NCBI RefSeq assembly: GCF_002078875.1
Contig: NC_034413.1
Coordinates: 66,150,802 to 66,214,801 of the forward strand
Origin: Numida meleagris
Taxonomy: Eukaryota > Chordata > Aves > Galliformes > Numididae
Direction: 5' to 3'
Length of the DNA: 64,000 nucleotides
Below are positions 11,783 to 24,820 of this stretch, in pieces. Below the pieces are notes generated by a model. It was not told the DNA's origin, ran no database searches, and saw nothing but the letters and a program-made list of their open reading frames with translations. The position numbers were made by a program, and so were the translations under genes. Position 1 is the stretch's first letter. Every line of letters begins with the position of its first letter.

Positions 11783-14700
11783 GGCTTTTGACCTGTTGCT
11801 TATGTGAGTTTTCTTGATTCTTTAAGACAAATACTGGGGGAAAAAAAACACCACATACTAATTCCAAGTAGTTTACAGTATGTAAATCTACTTTTCCTCT
11901 GGAATATTGTTAAGAGCCTGTTAACTGAGAAAAGGTGGAAAATAGGGATGTATCTACTCAAAGCCACCTCTTTATGAATTTATGCAGTTAGCTGTGATTA
12001 TGCAGTAAGGTACAGGAATTTCTTAATCTCCAGAGAGTGGGTGTGCCATGTTATGGCTGATCTATCCATTGTGCCTTTCTGTTTCTTTTGGTGCTGCATC
12101 TGGCATGTGTTGCACAGGCTGGTTATACACAGCAACCTCTCCTGTGCTGATGCATTCCCGGAGCGTGCAGGTTCTTATCCACGCGATGATGGTGGTTTAT
12201 CCTGCAATTACTCCTCAGGGCAGAGGCAGTTACTTACTGTCTCTCTTGCTTCCATTCATGACTGCTTAATGAGACTCAAAATATGATCAATCACTCTGTA
12301 GTATGTATTTAGTATCAAAAGAAAATCACTGACTGTAGACAGGAGAGGTCATTCAGGATTGCCTCTAACAGTTTCTGATCTTCTTGCGTTAAAACCCAAA
12401 CCAAGCATTGTAGGCATTGAACCACCTGTGGACATAAGTAGGCTTATTGTTGCTTAACTTCTTAGTCCAAATGGAGAGGTCTGTTATGTGCTTCTGTCTG
12501 CTTTTGTGTGATCGGTGCTCCTAAACAATGATTTGTCTGCTGCTATCACTGCTGTGTCAGAGTTGAATGAGAAGCAAAGAGGCGCTTTTATTTCACTAAG
12601 TGTGTGTTGGTGCTCTCTGCTTCCTCCCAGCTGCAGGATTTGACAGTTACTGAGACAGCTCTTCATGAGGTCATGTCAATAGTTTTTTTTTTTTCCAGAG
12701 CAGCCTGTCATACCTGTAACCCTCTTCTTAGGGGCTCAGCTGTCTGTGATCCAAGCCTCAGCTTGCAAGCAGCAGGTCTGTGTAAATGCAGCTTAGACTT
12801 CTGAGAAAGCTGCAACGCTGCTAGAAAGCACTGTGTAGAAGTACAGGAATAAAGCATGACAAACGGGAAAGGTGAAACTACAGAGATAAGGCCGGTGAGA
12901 ATTGTATAGGCAGCAGCTCAAGGACTCCAAAGGAAGACAAATGTGAACTGTTACATAATACTAAGAATGTAAGGGGTCAGAGGATGGCAGTGCTGTAGCA
13001 TTGAAGATCAGCTTGTCCCGAAGACAATGGAGGAAAACCCTCCCTACGTGATGTGTCTGGTTGGGAAACGTTGGTTGGATGTCATTTCTGGAGCAGTGAG
13101 CTTCTCAGTGATTAGACTGGTTGCTTCTTAGTCCCAGAAATAATCTCTATATTGGATGATAACTAATTGCTTTGTATTTTTACATGTGCGCCGCCAACTT
13201 CCAGATCTTCCTTATCCATGATAGAAGCTGGCTCAAGTCTCTCAGAGAGGGAGAGTCAAGTGGCCCCAAGAATTTGTCTGCTGAGGGGAACTGCACTAAA
13301 TCATGCCTGAAGATTGCCTGAGCATGGCTTATCCTCAGCTGATTACATGCTTACACCTTACTTCCATCTTTATAATTCCCTTCTCTCCTTCAGGACTAGG
13401 CCAGGTTATTAAAAACATCATCAGACCTGTTGTCCTTAGGCAAAGCACAAAGTTTGTCATGTGTTATCACTTATAGGTCCCAGCTGCCTCTAAAGCTGGA
13501 CTGCTTCTTTAGACTCTCCAATCTTTTATTTTTTTTACTCGGTCTCATTTCCAAAGCATTCACTGCACTCAAGGAAAGAATGAGAGGAGACACTTTTTTT
13601 CCTGAAACTTCAGCAGTGTAAGGAGAACTGAGAGGTTTTTATGAACAGTTAGATGAAATAGTTCTGTAGATAAAGGAACTTACATAAGAACAGGGGTTGC
13701 CTTGTGCAGGTAATAGTAGAAAATACACTGTGAAACTGTAGATGAAATTGGAGACATTCTGTTTACCAGCAACATTATGAAGGATTCAAAGTATTTTCTT
13801 CTTAATGTGGAGCGCTTCTGAACTTTCAGCTTTGGTGATGTTCATCTTTTGCATGATGTGTGAAGTATGCTTCTATCTGTGGTAGCCTGCCACGTAAACC
13901 AGACTTCCAATAACTTTATAAAGGTAAGGTTGCTAGAGGCTTCTGTCTTCGTACCAGAGACTTTGCCAGAACATTGCTCACTACTGAATGTGGTTAGATT
14001 GCTGAGCTCAAGCCTACTTCAAAGCCATAATTGTTTGCTGATGGTGTTTGGCACAGGTGTGGAAGCTTGCTGAAGTGGTAAACCACTGCTGTTATTAACC
14101 TATAAATATTATAACAACAGTGGAGCCCAAGTTTTCTTGTAAGCAGGCAATTGCATGAGCTCTCTTGGGTGAAAAATCCCTAACAGAGTGCCAACTTGTC
14201 TAAGAAGGATTTCAGAGCACTGTTCTACAAGGTAAAATTGCTTTTGCTGAAGGTCTGAAACAAAACAGGCTCAGTAGGCACCCAGAGACTGTTTTGTCCC
14301 AGATGGGTACCCAAGACAAGACTAAATGCTTTTCAGATACAGAATCAATCAAGAAAAATCATATATATAAGGTAACCAAAACCAAGTATCCAGATTCCTT
14401 GTATCTGCACACCAAGAAATTCATCCTCTTTCTAATTTGCAGACGCTATTTTTGCATCCTAATAGTGGGAACAGAGGGCAAGAAGTTGGCTGCTTAATAA
14501 AATTTGATCTATTTTCTAAGTCAATTTAGGCGCCATTTAACCTAAGCATTTGAAACTGTCCAGATCAGATATTGTTGGGGCAGCTATTTTTCTATTTTTT
14601 TTACCTATTTTTCTCTCTATATACGTATATAAAATCAGCTCTGAAGAATCTTCTCCTGTTATGCAAACTAATCCACTCTGCTTTAACAAATACCATTAAA

Positions 14701-15335
14701 CTTCTGCTCTTAGTTATCTGTAACACTGCGCGTAGCCTTTATATTTCTGAAGGCAGAACAACACGTACTTCTGAAAGCAGATGAATGAGAACTCCAATTC
14801 TAACGGAGGAGATTCCATGACTTTGTCCTACGGTATGTTACAGCAGAGGTTAAACTGGGCTATGATGTGAGGAGACGGAAAGCTGGCTTGTACCATTGGG
14901 AGCAGCTGGTGGATTCTGGCATGCCTGCTCATGCAATATTATCGCTATTTAAATATATATTGACATTAGATCCTGTTGCCCCCTTTTTAACCTTGCCTTT
15001 GTTAAATATTACTTCAGAGAAGATTTCTTCTTCCCCCCAGTATTATGATACATCTTGCTTATTAAGATGCAAAGAAGTTCATTTACTCCGTAAATGCTGC
15101 TTAGCAATACGATGCATTTTTGTATCTTTTCAGTTCATCTTTTTCAACTCAAATCACGCTGAATTTCAAAGGCAGGTTGAAACGTGGACTTTTTTTTTTT
15201 GAGGTAGACCATGGTGATAACAGCCTGGCAATGCTCTCCATGGCAGCAATGCTCCTTCTAGAGACTAAATAGTCCAAGGAGCTGCAAGGAGAAGCCTGGG
15301 GGAGTGCGTGGTGCTCCTGCCAGCACCATGAGCGT

Positions 15336-15367
15336 GGGGGGGGGGGGGGGATGAGGATGAGGATGAG
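15336..15367. repeat. 15-base poly(G) followed by (GATGAG) repeat
   Basis: Fifteen consecutive G at 15336-15350 are followed by short tandem ATGAGG units. Such a G run can stack as a quadruplex and is prone to sequencing length error. Confidence 0.9.
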
Positions 15368-16802
15368 TCTTGATGTGGGCATCCAAACACAAGCCCACCA
15401 GGACCTTCACAGCCAGCTCTGTTGTGGCAGCCAAACAAACTGCCCTCACAAGCCCAAACAAAATGGTTTTGCTGCTTTAAGAAAGATCACATGCTTTCAC
15501 GTGTAGGAAGGCCCTCCTGAGGCTTTGCTTTATTATGATTTTGTGTGCGTGTAGTATGTTAGAACATAAAAGCACTATATTGCTGACAGAAGTGCTGTCT
15601 TTCACTACAGCGCTGAAGCAGCTGCTCCTTGCTATATGGGAAATGAATTTTGGTGACTTCTGAGGAATGGGGAGGGCTAATGAGATCCCTCCAGATTGGT
15701 TGGGGAGGGGGGGAGGCACAAAAACATTCAGTATCCAAAGCAGATTCTTTGTTCCTTTACGTATATTTTGAAAAGGCCAAGTCATTCTGGCTATAGCAGC
15801 ACCATGACGCAAGGGACACGTGAGCTGGTCCCTTGATTCTTTGCACTTCTGCTGACAAGTATATGCAACTTTTATAGAAAGTGAAAGGGATGCATTTAGT
15901 CTCCCTCATTAGGGTGCAAGAGGACATGAGAGAAGGCTGCCTGTTCACTATGAAAACCTGATTATAGGTACGACATGGATTGCCAATCCTGAAATAACCA
16001 CATTGTACAAATTGAAAGCAACCTCCCATACAATGGAGAGAAAAAATGCACTCTTGTTCTGTTGACCACAGCATTTAATAACTACTTACTTATAGGAGCA
16101 AACTGTGTTACAAGAGCAAATAGCAGAGATCATTCTTTCAGGTATTTTGGTTTTGAAAATTCCAAGACTAGGAGTTTAGAATGACTGATATCATGAATTG
16201 CTTTGTTTTTACTAAAATTATCATATGGAAAACATTTAACAGAAGTGAAATTTTGGAACCCGCTACTTAAAAATTTTATTAGGCATATACTGAGATACAA
16301 CAAGCAGCTGCAGGATATCAGTGGGAAAGGGGGAATTGTTGTCTATGTTTGTGTATTGTTCGATAACGCCATCCTTCATGATCAAGAATTTTGAAGAGGT
16401 AGGAGTAAAGTAAAGAGCTGTTTTTGTTGCAAGGAATAATGTCCAGAGCTGCAGATACAGGGCTGGAATTCTAAATGTAAAAGCCTTTCTGAATATCTGT
16501 TCCAAGAGGCTCTGTCCGGCTTATCTCTGCTTTCCAGAAATCTTCTGATTTCTGAAATGTTCGTCTTTAAAAAAGAATAAAAAACATTAATAAAAAAAAA
16601 GCTGAGGGAATCTTCCCTTTTTGCTTCAGCCCCGGGAAGGGATGGAAGAAGCGTAAATACAACGCTTCGCTGTGAGAGAATACATAAGAATGTGGATTAA
16701 CAAAGGCACGAGAGCTCGCAACAAGCAACACGTAACAGTTTCCATCGGGAAGTTTCCCCTTGAGGCGTTCTGCAGAGCCCTCCCGCACTGCGCAGCAGCA
16801 TG

Positions 16803-16816
16803 CTGCCATCTCCTGG
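16803..16816 (-). promoter_or_regulatory. CTCF-like motif, minus orientation
   Basis: The plus strand reads CTGCCATCTCCTGG. Its reverse complement, CCAGGAGATGGCAG, fits the CTCF core CCASYAGRKGGCRS at all but one position. Occupancy cannot be inferred from the sequence alone. Confidence 0.4.
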
Positions 16817-19359
16817 CAAAACGTGAGCTTGGCACTCCAGTACCAGCCCCTGTTACCAGATCGATTTCCTGACGTTTGGTTTAAATTGGTGCGCTGTAGA
16901 AAAACACGTTCTTTCAAGCGGAGGGGAAAGAAAAGTCAAGAGAAAGGCATACTTGATTGGAGTAAAAAACTGCAATGAGAATGAGTGAAATAAGTGCTAT
17001 GAATCACAACGGTGCCCAAGTCAGCATGTGATATGCAAAACACAATTCTTACATTAGAGAGGAAATGCAGGGGGGGGGGAAATCCTTATGACTAAGTTTC
17101 ATCTCTTTGCTGACGTGCCGAGAACAGGAGGAAGATGCAGCATCTCCCTCAAGGAAGATACTTGAGATAGAAACAGTTTGACAAATCTGAAAGCGACCAA
17201 TCCTGCGGCCAAAGGGGAATGTCGTGAATGTGGGCAGTGAGTGGTGCTTAGCGTGAAAGGGATTCGGTGGAAGAATGATGTTTGTAATCCCCTCTGAACC
17301 TGCCCAGCTTCACACACTTGAATGAGGAATATTTTATCGCTTCTGACTCTCTGTCTCTTAGGGCAAGGTCTGTTAGGGATGGGGGTTTATATATACATGC
17401 AGCCAATGCATCAGCTGGGGCGCAAGTATAAGCAAAAACGCATTTCTCAGTGCTTCTAACAAATCAGTCTGAGACCTGTTTTTAAATGCATGAGCTGCTT
17501 TCCTAGATTGCTGCACAATGTGTGAGGAAGAAGGAGAAAAAGTTACCGTATTTATGTGGAAGTTGCGTGCTAAATTTTGCGAAGTATCTTTAATATGAAG
17601 AAATAAATACAATTCTTCCTTCATCCACACAAAAAAAAGGAACATACTTGTTCCTCTATACGGCTGAATATTGTCCAGAAATAAAAGCAAAATCACTTTG
17701 CTTTTGGCTCAGCTGACCATCTGCCATTGCTAACCCGGTGCATTTCTGTTTGCAGAAGAGGTATCCCTTCCCAAACTGCAGATGTGTCTAGGGGCCAATT
17801 AGCTTTTCGATATGAGGATTGGCTCTCAAGGAGTTAAATGGCAATAGCAGTCTGAAGTGCCTCATGTGAGCCCTTGTTCCCACTCTGGGATCACACTTGA
17901 AAGTGTACAGACTATGTGCTAAAAGAACAAAGAAGTGGCATTTACCTTTTTCCCAGGACACGTGTCACAGTTCTCAGTGTTTGTAACCATCGTGAGTGGG
18001 CTAACTTCCCTGCCTGCAATCCTCATGGATTTCTTCCTATAGATTTCCTTTAGAAGGTTCAAGAATTTGGCTCGGTTGTATCTAAATGGTTGTGATCTGC
18101 TGCCTTCAGACAGCACAGATGCATAAACCTCTGAAGCATAAAAAGGCCAAGTCGCCAACAGGCACTTCTCCTTGTCAGGCTACCACTTTGGCTCTTGATT
18201 TTTCACCCCATCGAATTTGTTGACTGCTGGCATGTGCTGCATAAAGCTCATCTCTTTATTCGGACCCTCAGGGCAGGGGTGAGGGCATGTGAATATCTAT
18301 CACCACCATTTCAGTTTTGTGTGAAGGCCAGAACTGGAAAGCACCTGTTTTCTGGATCTGCATGGGCAGCAATCCAAGCTGATGGAAATGTCACCAACAG
18401 CTGATCTTGAAGCAAGGACTGTCAAGACACTTGCGGTTTGCAGCCTTAATCCCATTCTTAACACAAAACAAATAATAATGTTCTGGTACACTAAGCAGCA
18501 GAAAACCTGTTTTCTTTCTGTTGTTCACTCTCAAAGTGTTGTTGAAACCTTATCAAACGCTGCTGCTTTCAGATTCCAAATGTATGTTCAGGTACAAGCA
18601 TAAAATCAAGCCTTGATTCTGAGCCTTCCCTACACCCAAATCCAGGCCTGACAGCCTCTTGAGACCATCTGAAATGAACAAAAATGGTAGGAGGATGGAT
18701 GTGAGAGAGATACAAGTTTGTACTAAATTAATCTTTAGCTAAAGAATATTCAGAAAGGGGTTACATACAAAACCTTATAAGGATACAAAATCTTGAGTCT
18801 TCTATAAATGTCAGTCAGCCAGCTACAGGAACGTATGGTTTCAATGTTGTCCCCAGTCCTATGTAATTTCAACACAACTTTTTCCTGGTTAGAACTTCTG
18901 CTCTCTCTCTCAGGCAAAATATTCCTGATTTTTTTTTTTAATACGCCCTCTTGGAAAAATAAAGATGCTATGATGGTGGCAACCTCTTATAAAAATGCCC
19001 ACATCCCGACTGATTTTTCCAAGCAGTCTCTTTGGATGGGTTGGGTTGGTAGAATCTATCTGGTAACAAAACAAGTTCCTTCTAGCTTTTAATAATCAGG
19101 TTTTAAGCTGAGGGTTTGGCTGAATTATGTGGCAGAGAATGTTATTGATAGAAGAGCTTGCCAGACCTCTTTGGCAATGCTCTCTTTTCACTTAAAGACC
19201 TTGGTGTAAATCTTTTTAATGGTTTAGCTACAAAAAAAAAAATTCAAAGAATCTTTCCCCGCTTCTTACCACTGCGCTATCATCTGTGTAAATCATCTTG
19301 CTTACTCATTCTCTTAGCTACTTTAGATTGTTAGTCTTAATGACAGTATTGCAGTAAAA

Positions 19360-19388
19360 GGGGAGGGGGGGGGGGGGGGGGGGGGGGG
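19360..19388. repeat. 24-base poly(G) tract
   Basis: GGGGA is followed by 24 consecutive G at 19365-19388, the longest G homopolymer in the window. True length is uncertain because such runs are often mis-sequenced. Confidence 0.9.
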
Positions 19389-22300
19389 AAGAAGTGTTTT
19401 AAACTGTCATTAGTCCATAAAACTTTGATCGTTTATAGTAAGTGGGAATTCATCTTGGGTTTTTAAGAGAAGGGAGAGGTCAGTCAGACCATCCCTATGT
19501 ATTTGTGAACCATGGGGTAAAGCACACCTCAGGGGGGAAAACAAAGGTGGAGATGTAAGCGTTGGATGTTCTGAAACTTTGATACAGTTAGTCTTTAAGC
19601 TATGAAATATGATTAACAAGTACCTAGGACTTTTTCATAACACCTTTCTTGTGCTTCACTCTAAAATACGCAACACTCAAGAGTGATTTTAGCGGGATGA
19701 AGTTTGATTGCAGCCACCTCGGTTATCATTGCCATCGTTCTGCAGTTCCTGAAATGTGAATGCCGTGCTAATTGTAGCAGTGAAAAAAGACCTTTCATTG
19801 TCACACTTCTTGAAAATGAATGGAAATACAGAAGATACAATGTGCAGGAAGCTCATCCAGAGTCTGAATATTCTGTTTAATTGGATGGTATGTGGAAAAT
19901 ACACTGTATTAAGCCTGTGATATAGAATAGGTTGATTTCTAGAATGCTCTTGCACCTTGTTCAGTTGTTGGTGTGTTTGTGGAGTGGAACAGTGTGCTAC
20001 TTTCTTGATGTGAACTTGTGCTTTTGGTTTGTTGTTTCTCTTACATAAAAATCAACTGACTTTAACAGGAGTAACCATCTATGCAAAGAGAGCAGAATAA
20101 CACATGAACTACCTTGTTTAAAAATACATGTGTCTATTTGGTTGAATGCAAAAACTGTTTTGAGCAGAAACTAGGTGGTGTGTGCTATACTGAAGAGGTT
20201 TGCCATGTTTTCTCTTTCCCCAGTAACTCAGGTTCATAAAACAAAAGGTAAACACTCAGTAAATACCTTTATTGAATTTCATCCTGGGTTATGAACAACG
20301 ATTTTTGAGGTCTTTGAACCCAGAAAACAATATATGCATTTCAAAATCCTTTATCCCCAGCTTGCTTTACTTAGCATTCTTGTGAATGGTTTTTATATTA
20401 TTGATTTTTGTTGTTGTTTTTTCCTACAAGATTTACTAGATATACTAGAGATGTCCTTTGTACAATTTCATTTTCTCTCACTGGTTCCCTTAGGACATCG
20501 TTATCCTCTGTTTATTCAAAGCAAACTGTGTTCTTCGTCCTCCTGTTTGGTTTTCTTCCGTACTCTAGTTCCATTTGAACAACAATGTTGGTTGGGGAAT
20601 TCAGAATTAAAACTGCATTTCACATCCTCTTCCTTACCGAACTGTTACAACTAATACTGTTCTTGAGAGTTTAATAACATGAAATGGGAATGGGTCCCGA
20701 CAAAACAGTAAGGCCCTAGGTAGGAGAATGCAATCTGCAAGAACATGTATTACGTGAAAATATTCCTAAAATCAAAGCAACTGATACAAGGACATCTGCA
20801 GTCCTCGTTATTCCACGAGGAGGAAGTATATGTCAAAATTAGAATATGGTATCAATGAAGCAGGAGAAAAGTCTTTTGAAGTTTATCTTCTTGTGGGTTT
20901 CTACTCTTTTTTGCTACTGTCTCTAAAGTCTGACTCCTCCTTCCTACTTATTAACAAACCTCCTTTAAAATGAAGTTATAATCCAATGGTGTAAACTATT
21001 TCTCTGCAGTCATGGTAAAGAGAACAAGAGTCTTATCTCAGCTTGTTTAACCCAGAAGAACACATCGCTTCTGCTACAGTTTCAGGAAAAAGACGTATTT
21101 AAATGGCGCATTATCTACTGACCATAAGATTTCAAGGAAAGAAAAAACAAAACCAAAAAAACCCTAAACTAAAGGGGAGCACAAAAAATCATCAAATTAA
21201 AAGTTGAAGAATTTTTCATCCTTAACTCACTTGTTCTTTAATGCTTTTACTGCTGGAAAGGGGGAGAAAATCCAAATTTCATTTGGAGGAGGAATAAAAG
21301 TGTCAAGAATTTAAAAATAATAATAACAAAAAAATCCCCGAAGCCAACTGAAAGGCATCTTCTTCCTGCAGGATATAAGGGTTAAGTTCTGCCTTAATTA
21401 AAGGATGCAAAACCTCAGAAAAATGCAGCGCTGCTTGAAATGGACTCATCACATAAAAGCAGTCAGACTATCTTTTATGTGGTTTTAACTTCATTGTTTT
21501 TTAATTTAAACAAGATTTATTGAGACTTGACTGCATGCTGCTGGTCCATGAGTGCACCACTCCATTGGAAGCACCACAGAAAGATTTAAGCAGGAAATAC
21601 TTTCATGAAGACCAGTCCTGTTCCTCTGCTTTTGTGTCACGTCAAAGCCCTAATGTTTATTGCTTTATTATGCATTTGTGTTTGTATGAGCAGCTTAGTT
21701 AGGCTCCATCTGCTCAGCTCTGGTAGAGTCCAGGAGCTTGCGTAGGATTCGGTTACAGTGCTAGAAAAGCAGTGGATAACTCCAGTACCGTGGCCAACGC
21801 TCCCTTCTCTCCCTTCATAGCTCTGCAGATTAACTGGCATTAATGCAAGCATTCACAGCTGCACATGGAATATTACAGAAAACATGATGGCTCCATGTTT
21901 GCCTTGCATATGCTCATTTGCCTACAAATAGATGCAGTCTTTTTTTGGTTCTCTGTCTCCTCCCATCTCCCTTACTTGAGAAGGTGTACAAGCATGACAA
22001 AATCTGTTTTGCTGCACGAGGCCATTAGTTTTGCTTCCATTTATTTCCAATAAACAGAATCCTTCAAAGTGTGTTCCAAAGACTTGCATTTAAATGGGGT
22101 CACACAAATGAATTCACAGTTTCCAAGTTATTCTATCCAACCTTTTAAAATGTAAGCAGCGTATTTTCTTTTTCCAAGCCTTAACTTGACAGTTTTTGTT
22201 GTCGACAAATCATTCTAACCAAACAATCAGACTCTCCCTATTCAGGAAGGGTGATTACTGGATGTATTCAATTGGTCGTGTCATCTTCATTGGCGATTTG

Positions 22301-23353
22301 AGAGTGATCACCTTGATGAGCAACTACGGAGACTGACTGGCACATCTCCATGTAGGAGGCTCACTTCGAATTGTAGAGGGAACGCAAAGATTCCCTTTTG
22401 AGTAATGTAGATTAAACACCTGAAGCCAGACATCATAACATTATCTTTGCCAATTTTAGTCATGGTCAGATCAGCCTTAATTTATGCTTAACCACAGTTT
22501 ATGGCATTGCTGCTGCCTATTTCCTTGTTCTCGTACATATCACTAAAGAATATTTCCGTTCTAAATTTTGCTGCAGATTCTCATTCTGTATGGTTTTTTT
22601 GATAGTTTTCACTTTCTTCTCTTGAATCTGGAGATTGCATTTGATCCTGGATGGAAAAGGAAGCGGCTTTCTTTGCTCAACAGTCTTTTTGTTTTTATTC
22701 CCTGTAGCCTCTGCATATTTATAACACCATTCTGGTGTGGGTTTAGCTCAGTGTGAAACTTTCTTACCAGCTTTTCATCTTCACTTGAAACATAAGTGCC
22801 AAGTATGTTTTGAATTTAAAGACCTTCTAAGCCTGGAAGATGTCTTTGGCCCAGTAGTAGATCGTACTTTCAAAGGGTTAAGCTGCACGGAAAATGTGTT
22901 AAGATGCATTTATAAAATTAATTAGTGATGATTTAGATCTATTTCAGTATATTTTTTGGTGTATGTTTGAAATACCCAAATCATGGGATCTTCAATCAGT
23001 CTTCCACATTGGCATCTCTGACCGGCACAGCTGCTGAGTCCAGGTCTGGTTTGTGACTCTGCAACCTCTGCAGAAGTGTCACGGTTGGACGTGGGGTTTG
23101 GTTCTATTTACACTGATGTTAACATTTCAAAGGCCCCTTTGTTCACTGAAAGGAGGCGTGAATATCTCAAAACGAAGCCGATTTTACTACTTTAGGCCAG
23201 ATCCAGACTCTGATGTCTATCCAAGTCTTCAGATAGTCTGAAACAATCACTCAGTGCTGTCCTGGTTGCTACCAAGCTAACAATTCTGTCTTTTTCTGAC
23301 GCTTCACCTCATTTCTTCCTCTGTGAAGAGGAAGCCAGTCCTGTCTCCTCCCG

Positions 23354-23367
23354 GTGCCCCCTGATGG
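23354..23367 (-). promoter_or_regulatory. CTCF-like motif, minus orientation
   Basis: The plus strand reads GTGCCCCCTGATGG. The reverse complement, CCATCAGGGGGCAC, matches the CTCF core CCASYAGRKGGCRS with one mismatch at the S position. It has the same orientation as the motif at 16803 and the opposite one to that at 48817. Confidence 0.45.
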
Positions 23368-24039
23368 ACAGGGCTGTCAGCAGAGACCACTACTACGGTC
23401 TGTAGGCTCATCCATATGGAACTGTAGGCACGTGGATGTCTGCTCTAGGGGAGAAACAGCAATACGAGCACCAGTTACCTGATTTTGCCCCCTGGGTGTC
23501 GTGGCTTTGCCTGATAACAGGGAGAGCCAGCCAAGTGTAGCTTTGCAGCACTTTGGGATGCAATCTAATTTTGGATGGGTTCTGTGTACTGCTGCAGGGA
23601 GCTACTGAGTTGCACTATCACGAGCCGTATTACTGTGCTCGAGGATGTGCTCAGATCCTGTTTAAACAATAATTAAACTTCATTTGTAAGGGATGGCTTA
23701 ATGTGTGGGAGGACAGATAACATAATCAAGGACACCATTATTCAGAAAATCAATAGAAGTTCTAATAATCTCATAAAGTACCATTTCATTTCTTTCATAA
23801 AGCTGCTGGGTTTTTCATATTTCCTTCTTGTGCAGGTCAGTTTAACTTTAGGTAATAAATACACTCGTACTGTAGCCTTCTATGGCCAATACATCACCTA
23901 TTTATATAAACTGCATTTGCGCAGTCTATTTATAACGTTCCATACTTCAACAAATTGCTTGGCTATTGACCTCTGCTGGGTCTCGCCTGTGTGCATTACT
24001 GACTAATAGCAAATCTGTTGTTCTAACCTGCTTGGCGCT

Positions 24040-24820
24040 CTGCATTTTTGATTGAGCCTACAACCCCAATAATCCAAGCATATTTTATTTAAAGACATAA
24101 AAGTATGCTTACTGGAAGATTAGGCAGGTTTGTCTTGAGAAATGACAAATTACTGCAATGATTCTCAAGCGCCTAACAAACGTCAGCCTAAATATTACTG
24201 TTGGAATCTCTTGGGCCTTTTATAACAGTTAAATTTACTTGAGAATTGTAGAACTTCTGCCTGTATGAAAATCTAATCCAGGAAAGCTCTTAAAAATATT
24301 AAGCCTCCGTAATTTCAGTGCAGTAGAACAGCTTAAAATTTCTCTTTATGCATGTGCTAATGTCGCCCAATTATCAGCTACCTGCTGAAACCATGCTTAA
24401 TCACCGAAAGTGAATGTCTGAACAGATTATACATAACATAGAAATTCTTTCAGGTCATCCATTTACCTGTGACTGCGTTTCTTTCCATACACTTGCTAGA
24501 TGGAAAAGGGGACAAAAATAAAAGAATACAATGGGATTTCTGCTTTTTAATTACATACCCCTTATAAAATGCAGCCGTAAACAAGGATGAACATACACGA
24601 ATGTATGTACATTTTAAATGAGCTATTAACCACCTAATTATTCAGTGAAATGTGGCGGTATGAAGATGAGCACACGTAGTCCAACTGAGAACGTAGACCG
24701 TAGCACTGCTGTTACTGTCAGTCACAAGTTTAAAATACTCCTGATCATGAGCCTTTCTGTCAGCAACCTCGCATTAAATTCGGCAAAGCTCCTAATTAAT
24801 AAAGAAATGCACATGTAGCT
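24040..24820. promoter_or_regulatory. Candidate conserved non-coding element
   Basis: This block lacks simple repeats and transposons. It is dense in homeodomain-type core sites, for example CACCTAATTATTCAG near 24631 and TTTTAATTAC near 24546, together with Pbx/Meis-like and GATA-like words. That texture is typical of vertebrate developmental enhancers, but it is a judgement by eye without alignment. The borders are approximate. Confidence 0.25.

Larger units (their letters stand above)
3700..15180. other. Long AT-rich non-coding stretch
   Basis: No exon, RNA gene or promoter could be supported. The stretch holds homopolymers, a MIR-like tail near 4.33 kb and simple repeats listed separately. 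A locally GC-richer patch at about 3890-4015 has no splice-bounded frame. Short open frames show no conserved domain. It may be intergenic or the intron of an unseen transcript. Confidence 0.5.
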
